Source of the DNA: Zanthoxylum bungeanum
Taxonomy: Eukaryota > Streptophyta > Magnoliopsida > Sapindales > Rutaceae
Direction of reading: 5' to 3'
Assembly (NCBI GenBank): GCA_019454045.1
Contig: SKCR01001885.1
Location: forward strand, 29,805-93,804
Length of the DNA: 64,000 nucleotides
The notes under the pieces are model-generated. The model did no database searches. It saw nothing but the letters and a program-made list of their open reading frames with translations, and had not been told where the DNA came from. This document shows positions 1 through 12,400 of the stretch, in pieces. The position numbers and the translations under genes are program-made. Each line of letters opens with the position of its first letter. Position 1 is the stretch's first letter.

Positions 1-196
1 GCAAATATGAAACAAAAGAGTCAGATGACTCACCTGCCAATCGGACTCGTGCTTCAATAATCCAACGAATGTCATTAGGAATACCTTTGATCATCAGCAG
101 TCTCATTCGTTCCAAGTGAGCTTTGTAGACTTTCATCAGAGAGTTTTGAGGGAGAGAAGGAAATTGTTTGTGAAGATTTGCAAGAACGTCTTCCAT
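1..196 (-). CDS. Unrecognised ORF after integrase (copy 1, runs off the window)
   Basis: Read on the minus strand from an ATG at 194-196, 65 codons stay open to the window edge. The product starts MEDVLANLHKQF and is rich in Leu, Met and charged residues; I see no signal peptide or membrane segment. It lies about 200 bases after the end of the integrase reading frame of the Athila-like element. The same sequence recurs, broken, at 57807-58193 in the second element, again just after integrase. An AG/GTGAGT splice-donor-like string lies near the left edge, so an exon end is possible. I do not recognise the family; it could be an element-borne extra ORF or a captured host exon. What is seen: an open frame and conservation between two copies. 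Function is unknown. Confidence 0.45.
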   Translation of the reverse strand, partial: MEDVLANLHKQFPSLPQNSLMKVYKAHLERMRLLMIKGIPNDIRWIIEARVRLAGESSDSFVSYL

Positions 197-393
197 CCTG
201 AAATGTGACTTTACCTACACAAATTAAACACACAAAAATAAAACACACCAAATCTAAATATATAGACAAATTACATGGGTTTCCTCCATGCTATCGCTAA
301 GTTTAACGTCGTCAGCTAGACATGACGGCCAGAACGTTAGGCTGGATCTGAAAGTGTGACACTTTCTTTTTGTCGCTCAAATGATTCTCCCCA

Positions 394-1690
394 TTAGTGC
401 TTGACACGCTGGCTGTTTACCCTGAATGTATTGTTGGATTTGGGGTTGTATTTTTCAACAACTCTGTAGGGTAACACCTGAGTAATTACAAATGGACCTG
501 ACCACTTTGATTTTAGCTTTCCAGGGAAAAGTTTCAACCGTGAATTGTATAACAACACCTGTTGCCCTGGCTCTAGTTGTCTGCGCACTATTTTTTTTAT
601 CATGCCATTTCTTCATCTTTTCTTTGTACAGTTTGGCATTCTCATAAGTATGTAGGCGAAATTCCTCCAATTCATTGAGTTGGTGGAGCCTTTTCTCTCA
701 TGCTGCTTATAGATCAAGATTTAACTTCTTAAGTGCCCAGTACGCTTTGTGTTCAAGCTCCATTGACAGATGGCACGCTTTCCCAAACACCATTCGATAT
801 GGGGACATACCAATAGGTGTTTTGTAAGCTGTCTGCTAGGCCCATAGTGCGTCATCCAGATTTTCAGACCAGTATTTCCTTATTAATTCAACGGTTCTCT
901 CCAATATTCTTTTGATCTTCCTATTTGAAACTTCAACCTGTCCATTTGACTGTGGATGGTAAGCAGTGGCAACTTTATGAGTAACTCTGTATTTGGATAG
1001 GAGTGCATCAAAATATTTGTTGTAGAAATGTGTGCCACCATCACTGATAATTGCACGAGGTGTTCCGAAGCGAGTGAAAATGTTCTTTTTAAGGAATTTT
1101 ATCACCACTTTTGAATCTTTTGATGGCAGTGCAATTGCTTCAACCCATTTGGAGACGTAGTCTACTGCAACTAGTATGTACATGTTTCTGAATGATGAAA
1201 CAAAGGGTCCCATAAAATCAATCCCCCATACATAAAAAAAATCTCTAATTCTAGAATGTTTTGCAGAGGTCATTCATTTCTCCTTGAAATATTTCCCGTT
1301 CTCTGGCACCTGTCACATTGAAGAGCAAATAAGTAAGAATCTTTAAAAAGAGTAGGCCAGAACAAACCTGACTGTAGGACTTTAGCTGCAGTTTTATTTC
1401 CGCTGAAGTGTCCGCCGTATGGTGATGAATAACAATGCTGCATGATACTATTGACCTCCTCCTGTGGAACACAATGTCTCAGTAATTGATCAGCACAACA
1501 TTTGAACATGTACAGCTCATCCCAAACATAGTGCTTGACTTCTTTGAAGAACTTCTTTTGTTGCTGATGTGTCCATTCCAACGGCCATTTTCCCGATACT
1601 ATGTAGTTTGCGTACTCAGCATACCAAGGAACATCATGCTGTTTCATGGTAAACAGTTGTTCATCTGGAAAAAGTTTCTTTGATTGTCAG
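394..1690 (-). pseudogene. Athila-like gypsy integrase (degenerate)
   Basis: Integrase of a Ty3/gypsy element, which inserts the cDNA copy into host DNA. Reading from right to left, the N-terminal zinc-binding part (about 1647-1270) has the H-H-C-C pattern ending CDRC. The catalytic core (about 1273-836) shows the D,D-35-E residues in [16 protein letters not shown] and the E of GQVEVSN. The tail (about 720-394) contains LEEFRLHTYENAKLYKEK and a W-S-GPFVITQV stretch typical of the end of gypsy integrases. The three parts lie in different frames, separated by small indels, so no full protein is made. It continues upstream into the RNase H at 1690-2178. The lineage call rests on resemblance to the element at 58-61 kb, which has the tRNA-Asp-type primer site. 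Confidence 0.85.
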
Positions 1691-2178
1691 TTTATTGTCA
1701 GCTGTTTCTCCATTCTCGAGCCTTGATAAGTGATCTGCCACTTGGTTTTCTATCTCTTTCTTATCTCGGATATCCACGTCAAATTCTTGCAGTAGAAGCA
1801 CCCAACGGATCAATCTGGGTTTGAAATCTTTCTTCGCGATCAGATATTTAATTGCTGAATGATTTGTTTAGACCACCACTTTGGGACCCAGCAGATAGGA
1901 GTAGAATTTATCAAATGCGAACACAACTGCGAGCAACTCATTTTCAGTGGTTGTGTAGTTGAGTTGAGCTTCATTCAAAGTTCTGCTGGAGTAATAAATG
2001 GTATGTAAATTTTTTGTTTTGCATTATCCCAAAACTGCACCTACAACAAAGTCACTAGCATCGCACATCACCTCAAATGGAAGGGTCTAGTCTTGTGCTA
2101 CTATGATGGGGGTAGAGATCATCTTATGTTTCAAGATTTCAAAAGCTTCGTGACATTCTTTGGTGAAGTTGAAAGGCA
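1690..2178 (-). pseudogene. Athila-like gypsy RNase H (degenerate)
   Basis: Minus-strand reading gives the RNase H domain found after reverse transcriptase in Ty3/gypsy pol: a stretch like PFEVMCDASDFVVGAVL, then YYSSRTLNEAQLNYTTTENELLAVVFAFDKF, a spacing typical of this family. At least one frameshift and an in-frame stop (around 1870) are present. The right end is cut by the copia insertion at 2184. The upstream RT part resumes at 13562 with the target duplication, so the two pieces were once contiguous. This enzyme degrades the RNA strand during reverse transcription. Confidence 0.8.
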
Positions 2179-2183
2179 CATCC
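2179..2183. repeat. Target-site duplication CATCC, left copy
   Basis: CATCC lies directly before the TGTTGG start of the copia element and recurs directly after its ACTAACA end at 13562-13566. A perfect 5-bp duplication proves that 2184-13561 went in as one element. Confidence 0.95.
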
Positions 2184-4118
2184 TGTTGGATAATTATGAC
2201 CCATAGCATCACTATTTTGTAAATGACATGGTGTTCTTGTACAAAATTAACTATGTGACAAATGAAATTGCTCTTTTATCATTTGTAATTGGATTACTCG
2301 GATATATAAATGATAAAAGTCCATATGATTAGTACCAGATTAATAAGATATGAGACAGTATTAATCCACGAAAAGTTTAATCATTAAATATCCATAGTCG
2401 TAGTATTATCGAGACTGGACATCGATAATACGGAATAGGCTAGTGTCGCACTTGTGCGCGTTATGGAAGCTTAACTGCATAGTTCTCATATATTTAAGTA
2501 TTGGATACTTATGCAAGTGTGATAAGAGGTTCTGTTTGCCGATGGTATGGGAACAGCTTCGCTCTGGATAGACCCCTCGAAATCCCATTGGTAGTATGAC
2601 TATGTTTCTATGGGAATCCGAATCAGGGTAGGTGTATTTGGTCTTAACCTGAGACTTGCATCGCTAATACTTGCGACAATCAGTATGCTTTGGTTTTGGT
2701 CGTCCGGGGCTTTAACAGGTTCTGTGTACGCCTCTTCTGGGTATACTGAGAATCGTAGTGTATTGGGTGTGATGTCAAGATGGAAGTATCACTTCATTCA
2801 TATGGAGATGATGATCACGTAGGATACAGAACTGATACTCTTAAGTACTACAGTCATCGGGATAATATGACTAGGTCATGATTATCCGATTATAGAGACT
2901 AGTTGCCAGTGATCCGATATATGCTTCGTACGGGGCAGACACAATTCCAGCCCCAGACCTAGCATGTGACATCCGATACTGGATCGTAATACGCAATACA
3001 CTGTATACTACGCCTGATAAAGATTACATATTCTTCGTTGAATATTTCTGGAGAATTGGGTAGGCACATTGCTTTGCTAGAAGCCAACCATATCTTGTAA
3101 ATCGGTAAGAACGTGGTACCGGGTACGCACGTGGTCGGATAGTCCGATGATCAGATTTACTGCCAACATATCCATGGATCTTTTGGGTCGCTTCCCAAAG
3201 ATTCACCGATGAGATTTGACTCGAACAGAATTAATCTGGGATTAATTACGGCAAGAATTAATCTATGATTAATTAATGGAGAGAAAATTAATCTAGGATT
3301 AATTGCGTCAATAATTAATCTGGGATCAATTCAACTAGTAGAGATAGCGTGATTAATTTGGAATTAATCGGTAAAATAAATTTAATAGTTAAATTAGATT
3401 TTACTATTTAATTTTTTATTTAGGCTAAAATAATATTAGATATATTAATTGAAATTAGATTTTAATGCGGAATTATAATTGGATTTTAATTCATGCGATC
3501 GAATTAATTTAGAATTAATTCGTAAGCGACTTTCGTAATAATTTGAGAGGCATTATTATTTAATTAATTGGATTTAATTACGTTGCGACAAAAAATTCGT
3601 TTAATCATATTAAACGAACCCGAGCCCGAAGTGTGTTGTGCAAGCCCACTTGAATTTTGAATTTAAAGTGGGGCCCACCAACTTATATCACTAGTCATTC
3701 TAATTGATGGAAGTGAGTGAATGCATTTAATGCATTTCTTTTCAACACAACTTTGCTTTTGTTTTTGGAAAACATATACACACTTTTGTGAGTATACTTG
3801 GTCATAAGCTTTTAGAAAACAAAAACACAAAAACTAATCTCTCTTTCCCAACTCTCTCATTGACTGAAACTTTGCACTCTTGGAGGGGCAATTCTTTCTT
3901 TCAAAATTTGTTCTTGCTAGCACATAAAGGAGTGAATCAAGGTGATTGGGAAACTCACCCGAGAGTTTGGAACTCGATTTCAAGCTTCGAGCTTCAACAT
4001 CCAAAGGAATTTTTGAAAGCCTAAAACCGATCAAGGTGAGTTTTTCTGCAATTTTCTTTGATTAATTCACACATTAATCACGCTTAGAGATCTTTGGCAT
4101 GTTTTAGGAACACTAACA
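2184..4118 (+). mobile_element. Copia element 1, 5' LTR
   Basis: LTR of about 1935 bp beginning TGTTGGATAATTATG and ending GGAACACTAACA. It matches the 3' LTR (9429-13561 once the nested insert is removed, about 1937 bp). By eye about a dozen differences occur in the first 215 aligned bases, so the insertion is not recent. TG...CA ends, a primer-binding site on the right and a target duplication on the left fix the boundaries. The short open frames inside have no coding meaning. Confidence 0.95.
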
Positions 4119-4119
4119 A

Positions 4120-4132
4120 TGGTATCAGTGCC
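4120..4132 (+). promoter_or_regulatory. Primer-binding site, initiator-Met type
   Basis: TGGTATCAGTGCC follows the 5' LTR after one base. It is close to TGGTATCAGAGC, the usual plant copia site complementary to the 3' end of initiator methionine tRNA, where minus-strand DNA synthesis begins. Confidence 0.8.
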
Positions 4133-5845
4133 ATCCTAAGTTTGATTTTAAAATATAGGGTTTATGGACTTTAATTTGGGTTTTTTTTGGCTTGGAGCTT
4201 GATTTACCTAAATTGATTGTTTGGTTGAGTTTGGAAGATGATGAATTGGATTTGTGCATCTTTGAATTTGAGAAAAATTGATTGAATCAAAAATTCCCAA
4301 ATTCCCTCACTTGGCCGAATTCACCCTAGTAATAATTCATGATGATTTTTTGAAAAATTAGCAATTGGATGTGTAGTTGGCATGAAATGTATGTTAAAAG
4401 TTGATTTAATTAGATTGAAATCAAATTGCATGATAATTTCTTGTCAAAAACGTGAGCTATAAGCATGTTGTAATGAATTATTTTGCTTCAATTTGTGTTG
4501 GACATGAATTGGAAAAGTTGAGCATGATTAATTGATTTAATTAGTGTTTTGGAAACATTAGATTAGTTGATTGATTATGTTAATTACACTTGAATTGGAT
4601 TAATATGTAATTTGGAATAATGTATTAATTTAATTGTTGTAATTGGGCTTAATGGGCTTGGTTGGGCCAAGTTTGGTTTAGGACAATTGGGTTGGATCCA
4701 ATTGGGCCTAAATCCATTTCCATAAAGTCCAAATATGACAATTGGGCCTTTAAATAATTTAATTGGGCCTACATTGATTTTTGGCATAGGGTGATTCCTA
4801 ATTGGGCCTTGGCATCTTGGGTTTGATCCATAATGGCCAAAGCCCATGCCTAAAGAATTAATTAAAAGCCCATTGGACTTTAATTAAAAAGTATTTGATA
4901 CTAATTGGGCCTTTGAGACCCATGAAGATTGGATTTGGAATCCAAGTCTAAAATGCATTATTAATCGTGTAATTATTTAATTTGGAATTAAATATAAATT
5001 AATATTGGATACAAATTAAATTGGATTTAAAATTGTAGTTCGATATAATTCAAGAATACGTACTTTAAGTATTTATTCTTAAACGAGTTGGACTCACGCA
5101 AATTAATTGGACATTGGATGATCATTAATTCAAAGATTAATTAATTGGATTAGATTGATTGAATAACATGCTATGTGTGAATACATGGATGTATTATATG
5201 AATAATGTATATCAGATGGATATTAGAAGGGTGAGGGCAATTTTGGAAATTATTGTAATAAATTTCGAATTTATTTAATTGGACATGCGTGTCCAGCCTA
5301 TTATCTCTATTCTCTTTGTATTTCTCTTCTCACCAATTCCCCTCAATGTAAATGAGGTTTCTTTAGAAGTATTATGTAATTGGGTAGAAGTATGAATAGT
5401 GCTAGCGGGAGAGAGGAAATGGAGAGATTTGTTCTAGGAACAAAGTTTGTTAGATATCCATCCACATATCATTATTCATTTATTTCACGCCTTATTATTC
5501 TTTTAGAATGCATGCTTAAGGGTGTATGATGAGACCTAATCAAAGATAATAAATTAGTTGCCAATTTACACGAAAAACCCTCATTCAATATTAACCGTTT
5601 TTCCTTCCATTGAGTGGTTCTCTCTCAAGATCTAAGATTGTCATTGGTTTGTTGGCCAAAGTCAAGACCTTTGTCCATCGCGGATGTGTTTGAACCGCGT
5701 AAGCTTTGTTCCATATCGTATGTCTTGGGCGGTTGTGACTTGTTGGCCAAAGTCAAGGTCACTTCTAGTTCATCGACTTCGATTACGAAGCTTTCCCATT
5801 GTCAATGGGTCCCGCTTAACTGGAATCATTAAATTAATATGGAAT
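4133..5845 (+). other. Untranslated leader of copia element 1
   Basis: About 1.7 kb between the primer-binding site and gag with no convincing coding sequence. It is AT-rich and holds several scattered copies of AATTGGGCCT between about 4640 and 4910. The minus-strand open frame over this stretch is an effect of those repeats. Confidence 0.6.
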
Positions 5846-6690
5846 TCACATGGATCAAATAGGAAATGATACTCTGAATCATAGAACTATAATTAAATAT
5901 ACGATCAACCAACATTTATCGAATTTGAAAAAGAGTCAGAAGAAATGGAAGGATTAGATCTTTATACCATGATGTTGAAATTTAAGGATCTTCATAGATC
6001 TAACCTTAGATCTTGGAAATACGAATTGCAAAAGAAGCTCTTTCGCTCGCGTATGTCAGAGGGTACATCTATCAAGTATTAGGTATCGTAGATGATTGCT
6101 GACATCAAACAACTAGGTTACCTGGGCATTATCTACGAGGCCGAAACTTCCATAGATTTGATCTTACAGTCTCTGCCTGAATGTTGGGGCGGGTTCATCA
6201 TGAACCAAGAGAAAACTTTTGAAGAGTTAATGGCTATGCTCAAGGAGGCAGAGCCAGAGCTTCTGAAAAGGTAAGAAGCGCAAGACGCGTCTTACTTCGA
6301 CATCCCAGAAGGCCAAGGCTTGGTCGAAGGCTTCTGGGGGTGTGAAAAAGGGGCAAAGGCAAAATCGTCACAGTCTTCTGGGAAGACAAAGGATATATCC
6401 CAAGATGTCTGCCTAAATTGTGGCAAACGGGGTCACTGGAAGCGTGACTGCCGTATGGACAAGGCAGACATGAAGAAAGTGAAGACGGGCAAGGCTTCGA
6501 CTTCAGGTATGTTTGTTATAAATATGTACACTACTGGTTTTAAAAATTGGATTTTTGATACTAGAAGTGGTACTCACATATGTACTGATGTGCAGCATCT
6601 GCTGATTAGCATGATACTGGCTTCAGATGAGATTAACTGCGAGTCAGAAACGGGACGAGAGTCGCTGTTTTGGCTTTGGGAACCTAAGTT
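5846..6690 (+). pseudogene. Copia element 1 gag and protease (degenerate)
   Basis: Gag packages the element RNA; protease cuts the polyprotein. Pieces of gag (retrotran_gag type) appear around 5846-6280, including LPECWGGFIMNQEKTFEEL. A basic Lys/Ser stretch follows, then a CCHC zinc knuckle, CLNCGKRGHWKRDC, at 6410-6451. The protease start, WIFDTRSGTHIC at about 6548-6583, has an altered active-site surrounding (DTRSG instead of DTGSS). Frameshifts separate the parts. It sits 1.7 kb after the primer-binding site, as expected for a plus-strand copia element. Confidence 0.75.
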
Positions 6691-7670
6691 TTGGAACTGA
6701 CCTTTGGGCATGTACTTAAATTAGGAAACTGTTATAATGTACCTAGTTTGACTAGAAACATTATCTCTATATCTAGTTTAACCCGTTGCAGGTATACCTT
6801 TATGTTCCAGAACACCGGGTGTTTTGTTTATAAAGATGATATTGAGATATACACATTAGATGTAAATAACAATATTTATATTTCGAATATAAATGAATCT
6901 CAAACATATAACATGACAAACAAAAGGCTCAAACTGAGTAAATCAGATGAGACTTATTTGTGGCATTGTCGTCTGGGACGCATTAACAAGACTCATATAT
7001 CCACTCTTTTGAAGAATGGATACATGGACAGATTTGATCCTAAATCATATGACGTCTACGAATCTTGTTTATTAGGCAAAGTGCCTAAAACGCCTTTTAA
7101 CGGTAAAGGATGTATGTGCCACCGAGCTGCTAGCCCTCGGTCGTGGTGACGTATGTGGGCCCATGTCTATCCATACTAGAGGTGGATTTGAATACTTTGT
7201 AACCTTTACGGATGTTGCATCGCATTATGGTTATGTGTATCTTATGAAACACAAATCGCAAACTTTTGATGAATTCAAAGAGTTTCGACACGAAGTAGAA
7301 AAACAGACTGACTAAAGTATTAAAACATCACGGTTGGACCATGATGGAAAATACTTGAGCAATAAGTTTCTCAATTAATTGCAAGAATACAGTATTCTTT
7401 CACAGTGGACTCCTCCCGGAACACCTCAATTGAGTGGTGTGTCCGAACGGAGAAACTGAACTTTGTTGGACATGGTAAGGTTAATGATGAGTCACTCTGA
7501 GCTACCAATTTCCTTCACGGGATACACATTGAACAGTGCAATACGTATTTTGAATAAGGTTCCGTCAAAGTTTGTTGGGCAGACTCCATATGAAATATGG
7601 ACAGGAAAGAAACCGAGTTTCTCATTCCTGAAGATTTGGATATGCTGGGCATATAATTGAACGTTTGGAT
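6691..7670 (+). pseudogene. Copia element 1 integrase (degenerate)
   Basis: The pre-integrase segment is clear: LWHCRLGRINKTHIS, then ESCLLGKVPKTPF at about 6957-7097. The catalytic core follows as GDVCGPM, FTDVASHYGYVYLMKHKS, DHDGKYL and GVSERRN, which are the copia D,D-35-E blocks, but split by a frameshift at about 7130 and stops near 7313, 7377 and 7457. The C-terminal part (ILNKVPSKFVGQTPYEIW) ends at a stop near 7660. The enzyme would insert element cDNA; this copy cannot. Confidence 0.85.
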
Positions 7671-7989
7671 GGTACCAAACTAAAACCCAAATCAGATAAG
7701 TGCCTATTTGTAATTGGTTATCTTAGGGAAACCAATTTCCACAACCCAATAGAGAACAAGGTATTTTTTGCTCTCCATGCGGTTTTCCTAAGAGGAATTC
7801 CTAAATGCAGTGGTAAGTGGGAGGAAAGTAAAACTCGATGAAAATCAGAGTAATACTGTTCCTGGCACCGATTCCTTAACGGAACATGAACAGTTCATCA
7901 GGGATGAGACTGTACCATAATCTTCTAATACACAAGAACCGCGTAGGTTGGAGAGTGTCAGAAAATAACCTTAAAGGTACAGGTTTCTG

Positions 7990-8790
7990 ATCTCACCTCA
8001 TAAAGATATTAATCTTATTGAGGATAATGAGCCGGCTACGTATGAGGTAGCGATACAAGGTATCGACTCCGCTATATGGCAAGGTGCCATGAAGTCTGAA
8101 ATAGATTCCATGTATACCAACCATGTTTGGACACTGGTTGATAAACCAGAAGGCATTGTGCCTATTGATAGCGAATGGGTCTTCATGGTGAAGACAAACA
8201 TGGATGGCAACATGCAAACGTACAAAGCTAGGCTTATAGCGAAAGGGTATCGTCATCAATATAGTGTCGATTTCGACGAAACCTTTTACCCGTTGCCATG
8301 ATTAAATCCATTCGGATAATGCTTGCTATTGCTACATATTTCATAATGAAATATGGCAGATGGTCGTCAAAACCACTTTCCTTAACGAAAACCTTTTGGA
8401 GGATGTTTTATACAACACCCTGACGGTTTTGTCATACCAAAACATGCAAACAAGGTTTGCAACTTAAATCGATCCATTTATGGATTCAATCAAGCATCGC
8501 GTTCTTGGAACCAACATTTTGATGAGATCATATTACAATATGGTTTCATTCAAAACAAAGATGATTCTTGTGTATATAAGAAGGTTAGTGGGAGCGCACT
8601 GACAATGATTGTCCTATACGATGATGATGTATTGCTTGTTAGCAATGAAATTCCCATACAACAATCGGTGAAAGCTTGGATTTCATTAAAATTCTCCATG
8701 GAATACTTGGGAGATGCAACATTTATTATAGGAATAAGGATCTACTGGGATAGATCTAAAAGTTGTTGGCACTCTCCGAGAACTCGTATA
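7990..8790 (+). pseudogene. Copia element 1 reverse transcriptase (degenerate)
   Basis: RT starts near AIWQGAMKSEIDSMYTNHVW and runs through YKARLIAKGYRHQ and VDFDETF (8089-8300), which are conserved copia RT blocks. A stop follows at about 8299, then a shifted frame with the AFLNG and IYGFNQASRSWN equivalents. The catalytic motif normally YVDD reads YDDD at 8617-8628. Together with the frameshifts this copy is inactive. Confidence 0.85.
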
Positions 8791-9412
8791 TTGAAAGACA
8801 TGTACGCGACCTGGTGTCTCATATACTTTGAGCATGTGGAGTCACAATCAGGCTGATCCAGGTGATGGTCACTGGATTGATGTTACGAACATCCTTAAGT
8901 ATCTTAGACGAACTAAGGATGCTTTCTTAATTTATGGGGAAGGAGAACTTGAGGTAACTGGGTTCACCGGTGCAAGTTTTCAAATCGATAAAGATGACTG
9001 TAAGTCGTAATTAGGGTACGTATTTTATTTGAACAACGGAACAGTGAGCTGGAAATCTTCCAAGCAAGATATTGTTGACGATTCAACAACAAAAGTGGAT
9101 TATATTGCTGCGACTGAGGCACTAAAAGAAGCATTTTGGATCTATAAAATTCCTAATTAAATTAGGAGTAGTTCTGTTAGCGGCTGAGCTAAGCTACATC
9201 ACAGGCTAAAGAATTATGATCTCGTCAACGATCCAAGTATGTACTTCGATGGTTTTATCTGATTCGTGAGATCATACATCATGGCAATGTGATGATAGAA
9301 TAAATCGCATCAGATAATAATCTTGTAAATCCGCTGGCGAAAACGATATCTCAGTATAAGCATAAACGAACCGTACATAGTTCATGTGTTAGATATTTGA
9401 GTGATTAGCTAT
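8790..9412 (+). pseudogene. Copia element 1 RNase H (degenerate)
   Basis: The copia RNase H is seen from ILKYLRRTKDAFLIYGEGELEVTGFTGASF (8895-8985) to the segment with SKQDIVDDSTTKVDYIAATEALKEAFW (9058-9140). A stop at about 9008 and later frameshifts interrupt it. The coding remnant ends just before the polypurine tract. Confidence 0.8.
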
Positions 9413-9428
9413 AGGCCAGGTGGGAGAT
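9413..9428 (+). promoter_or_regulatory. Polypurine tract of copia element 1
   Basis: The purine-rich AGGTGGGAGAT directly precedes the TGTTGG start of the 3' LTR. This is the usual primer site for plus-strand DNA synthesis. Confidence 0.8.
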
Positions 9429-12400
9429 TGTTGGACAATTATGACCCATAGCATCACTATTTTGTAAAGGACATGGTGTTCTTGTACAAAATTAACTATG
9501 TGACAAAGGAAATTATTCTTTTATCATTTGTAATTGGATTAGTCAGATATATAAATGATAAAAGTCCCTATGATTAGTACCAGATTAATAAGATATGAGA
9601 CGGTATTAATCCATGAAAGGTTTAATTATTAAATATCCATAGTCGTAGTATTATCGAGATAGGACATCGATAATGCAGAATATGCTAGTGTCGCACTTGT
9701 GCGCGTTATGGAAGCTTAACGACATAGTTCTCATATATTTAAGTATTAGATACTTATGCAAGTGTGATAGGAGGTTCTGTTTGCCAATGGTACGGGAATA
9801 GCTTCGCTCTGAATAGACCCATTGGAATCCCATTGGTAGTATGACTATGTTTCTATGGGAATCCGAATCAGGGTAGGTGTATTTGGTCTTAACCTGATAC
9901 TTGCGTCGCTAATACTTGCGACAATCAGTACGCTTTGGTTTCGGTCATCTGGGGCTTTAACATGTTATGTGTACGCCTCTTCTGGGTATACTGAGAATCA
10001 TAGTGTATTGGGTGTGGTGTCAAGATGGAAGTATCACTTCAGTCATATGGAGATGATGATCACGTAGGATACAGAACTGATACTCTTAAGTACTACAGTC
10101 ATCGGGATAATATGACTAGGTCATGATTATCCGATTATAGAGACTAGTTGCCAGTGATCCGATATATGCTTCGTACGGGGCAGACACAATTCCAGCCCCA
10201 GACCTAGCATGTGACATCCGATACTGGATCGTAATACGCAATACACTGTATACTACGCCTGATAAAGATTACATATTCTTCGTTGAATATTTCTGGAGAA
10301 TTGGGTAGGCACGGTGCTTTGCTAGAAGCCAACCATGTCTTGTAAATCGGTAAGAACGTGGTACCAGGTACGCATGTGTTCGGATAGTCTGATGACCGGA
10401 TTTACTGCCAATATATTGTAGGACACAAAAATCAGTGACGCTGTCCCGGGCTCGCGGCCCGGTCGGGAGTATGGAGTAGCCCGCGGGGGACTAAACCGGA
10501 GAAATTAAAGAGTCGCCACCCAGCATGAACTAGGAAATGATTTAAGGCCGCACTCACCCCTCGTAAGGGAAGACCTCAAACCGTTGGGTTTGAAATGGTC
10601 CATTACTTATTTCAATTGTAATGAACGGATTTATGAAATAATATAACCAAGATTTACGCAACATACACATGCAAGATTAACCAATATTTACGTTTGCACA
10701 CATAGGAGTAAACGAAATAAAAACCAGCACGCAATCTCATGAACATATCAAATAAATAAATGCGGAAATATAAATAAATAATAACTGTAAATATGAAGAT
10801 AGATAATTAAGTTCCTAACGTGAATAAATAACTAAAGAGGCAATCATGCATGGAAATAAATGTGAAGTGATGCGACACAGAAAAGAGATGAATAACAAGA
10901 TTAGATAAAATGAAATATGTGCCATTTCTCAAGAAGTACATGGAGTTGTATCCCAAGTACAGACCGCACTACCGTCCATTCGGATTCGGCTACGGAATTT
11001 ATGTCTGGGTTTCCATCCGATATACCGCGAGAGATAGCACAAAATCATTCATCCGATAACAGTAACATACATGAACCAACAAGATGCACGCGAAGAAATA
11101 ATAATAATTAACCGAAAAAAGATGAACGAAAGTAAACAAAGGGTGCCCTCAGGTCTTACCTTTTAAGTCGCTTCTTGGAAGTATGTTACGTCATCGTCGG
11201 AAGGGTTAATGCTCCGCAACTTTTTTGGTTCACTGGTTTAATATTTTCCTTCGTTGTTTCACTGTTTTGGGCTGCTGTTTCCTCTGTTTTACTGCTGTTT
11301 TTGGTCTCTGTTTTTGCTTACTATTTTTGGTGATTTAGGGACTGTTCTAGGGTGCAGTTTGTGGTGATTTGGGGTGTAGTTTTTCGGTGATTTGGGGGTG
11401 TTTTAGGGTGCAGTTTTTCGGTTGATATAGAGGCTATTTTGCAAGGTGTCAAGGGAGGGGAGAGAGTGTGAAGTGTTTGTAAGTGGGTTAGGCGATTGTG
11501 TGTTTCAACATGAGGGTTTGCTGCATGGTCAGTGGGCAGTTAATGTGATCTGTGTGTCTAATATTGGTGAGCCGTGAGGGTTTATTATTGTGTGGTGTGC
11601 GTGAGGGTGAGGTCTTCTTTGTGTGGCTTTGTTGCTTGCGCTGGAGGGGGAACGTGAAGTGTAGCTGGTGATAAGGTGCGTGAGGAGAGAGTTTGCTAGT
11701 GGCTTGGGTTTGCTGGTCAGTAAGGGCTTGCTGTGTGTGCGTTATTTTGGCTTATATGTGTAAGATGCATGCATGGGGTTGTGAAAGGCGTGAGTGAGCT
11801 GGTCCTGAGGGCTTTGAAGGGTATTTGATTGATGCTCGACAGTGCATTGAAGGTTGCCTAAGGCTGAGAGCTGAGTGATGATCAGGCTACGTGGAGTGTG
11901 GCTTTTAGGTAGAGAAAGATGATAGAGATAAGGTGATTAGGGTTTTTATCTTTCTTGCTTTGCCGTGAGGGGTGAGAGCTAGGGTGGAAGGGTTTGGTTT
12001 ATGTTCCTTTTTATAAGAGTGGGCTAGGGTTTTCCTTGCATGGGAGGGAAACAAAGATTATGCAATAATGAGAGATATATTTAATTAGTTTGTTATAAGG
12101 AAAATATATTCTCTAATTGGTGGGGAATATGTTTAATTTGGAAGGTGATTTATTTAGTTTAGGAGATGGATTTATTTAATTTAGGAATGAGATTTGATTT
12201 GATTTATTGGATTTGATTTAATTTAATTTGATTTGATTTAATTTAATTGGATTTGATTTAATTTGTGACATGTGTTTTATATGTTTTAATTATTTGGATT
12301 GGGCTTTGGTGGGCTTTGTGTGATGTGGGCGTGTGGCTTTGGTGGGCTTGGGCGTGTGGGTTGGTGGTGTGTGGGCTTGGGCGTGTGGCTTGGTGAGTGT

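Noticed and set aside
3788..4034. Open frames on both strands near the end of the copia 5' LTR, repeated at 13172-13492
   Set aside because: They are the same LTR sequence in two copies and have no protein resemblance; LTR shadows.
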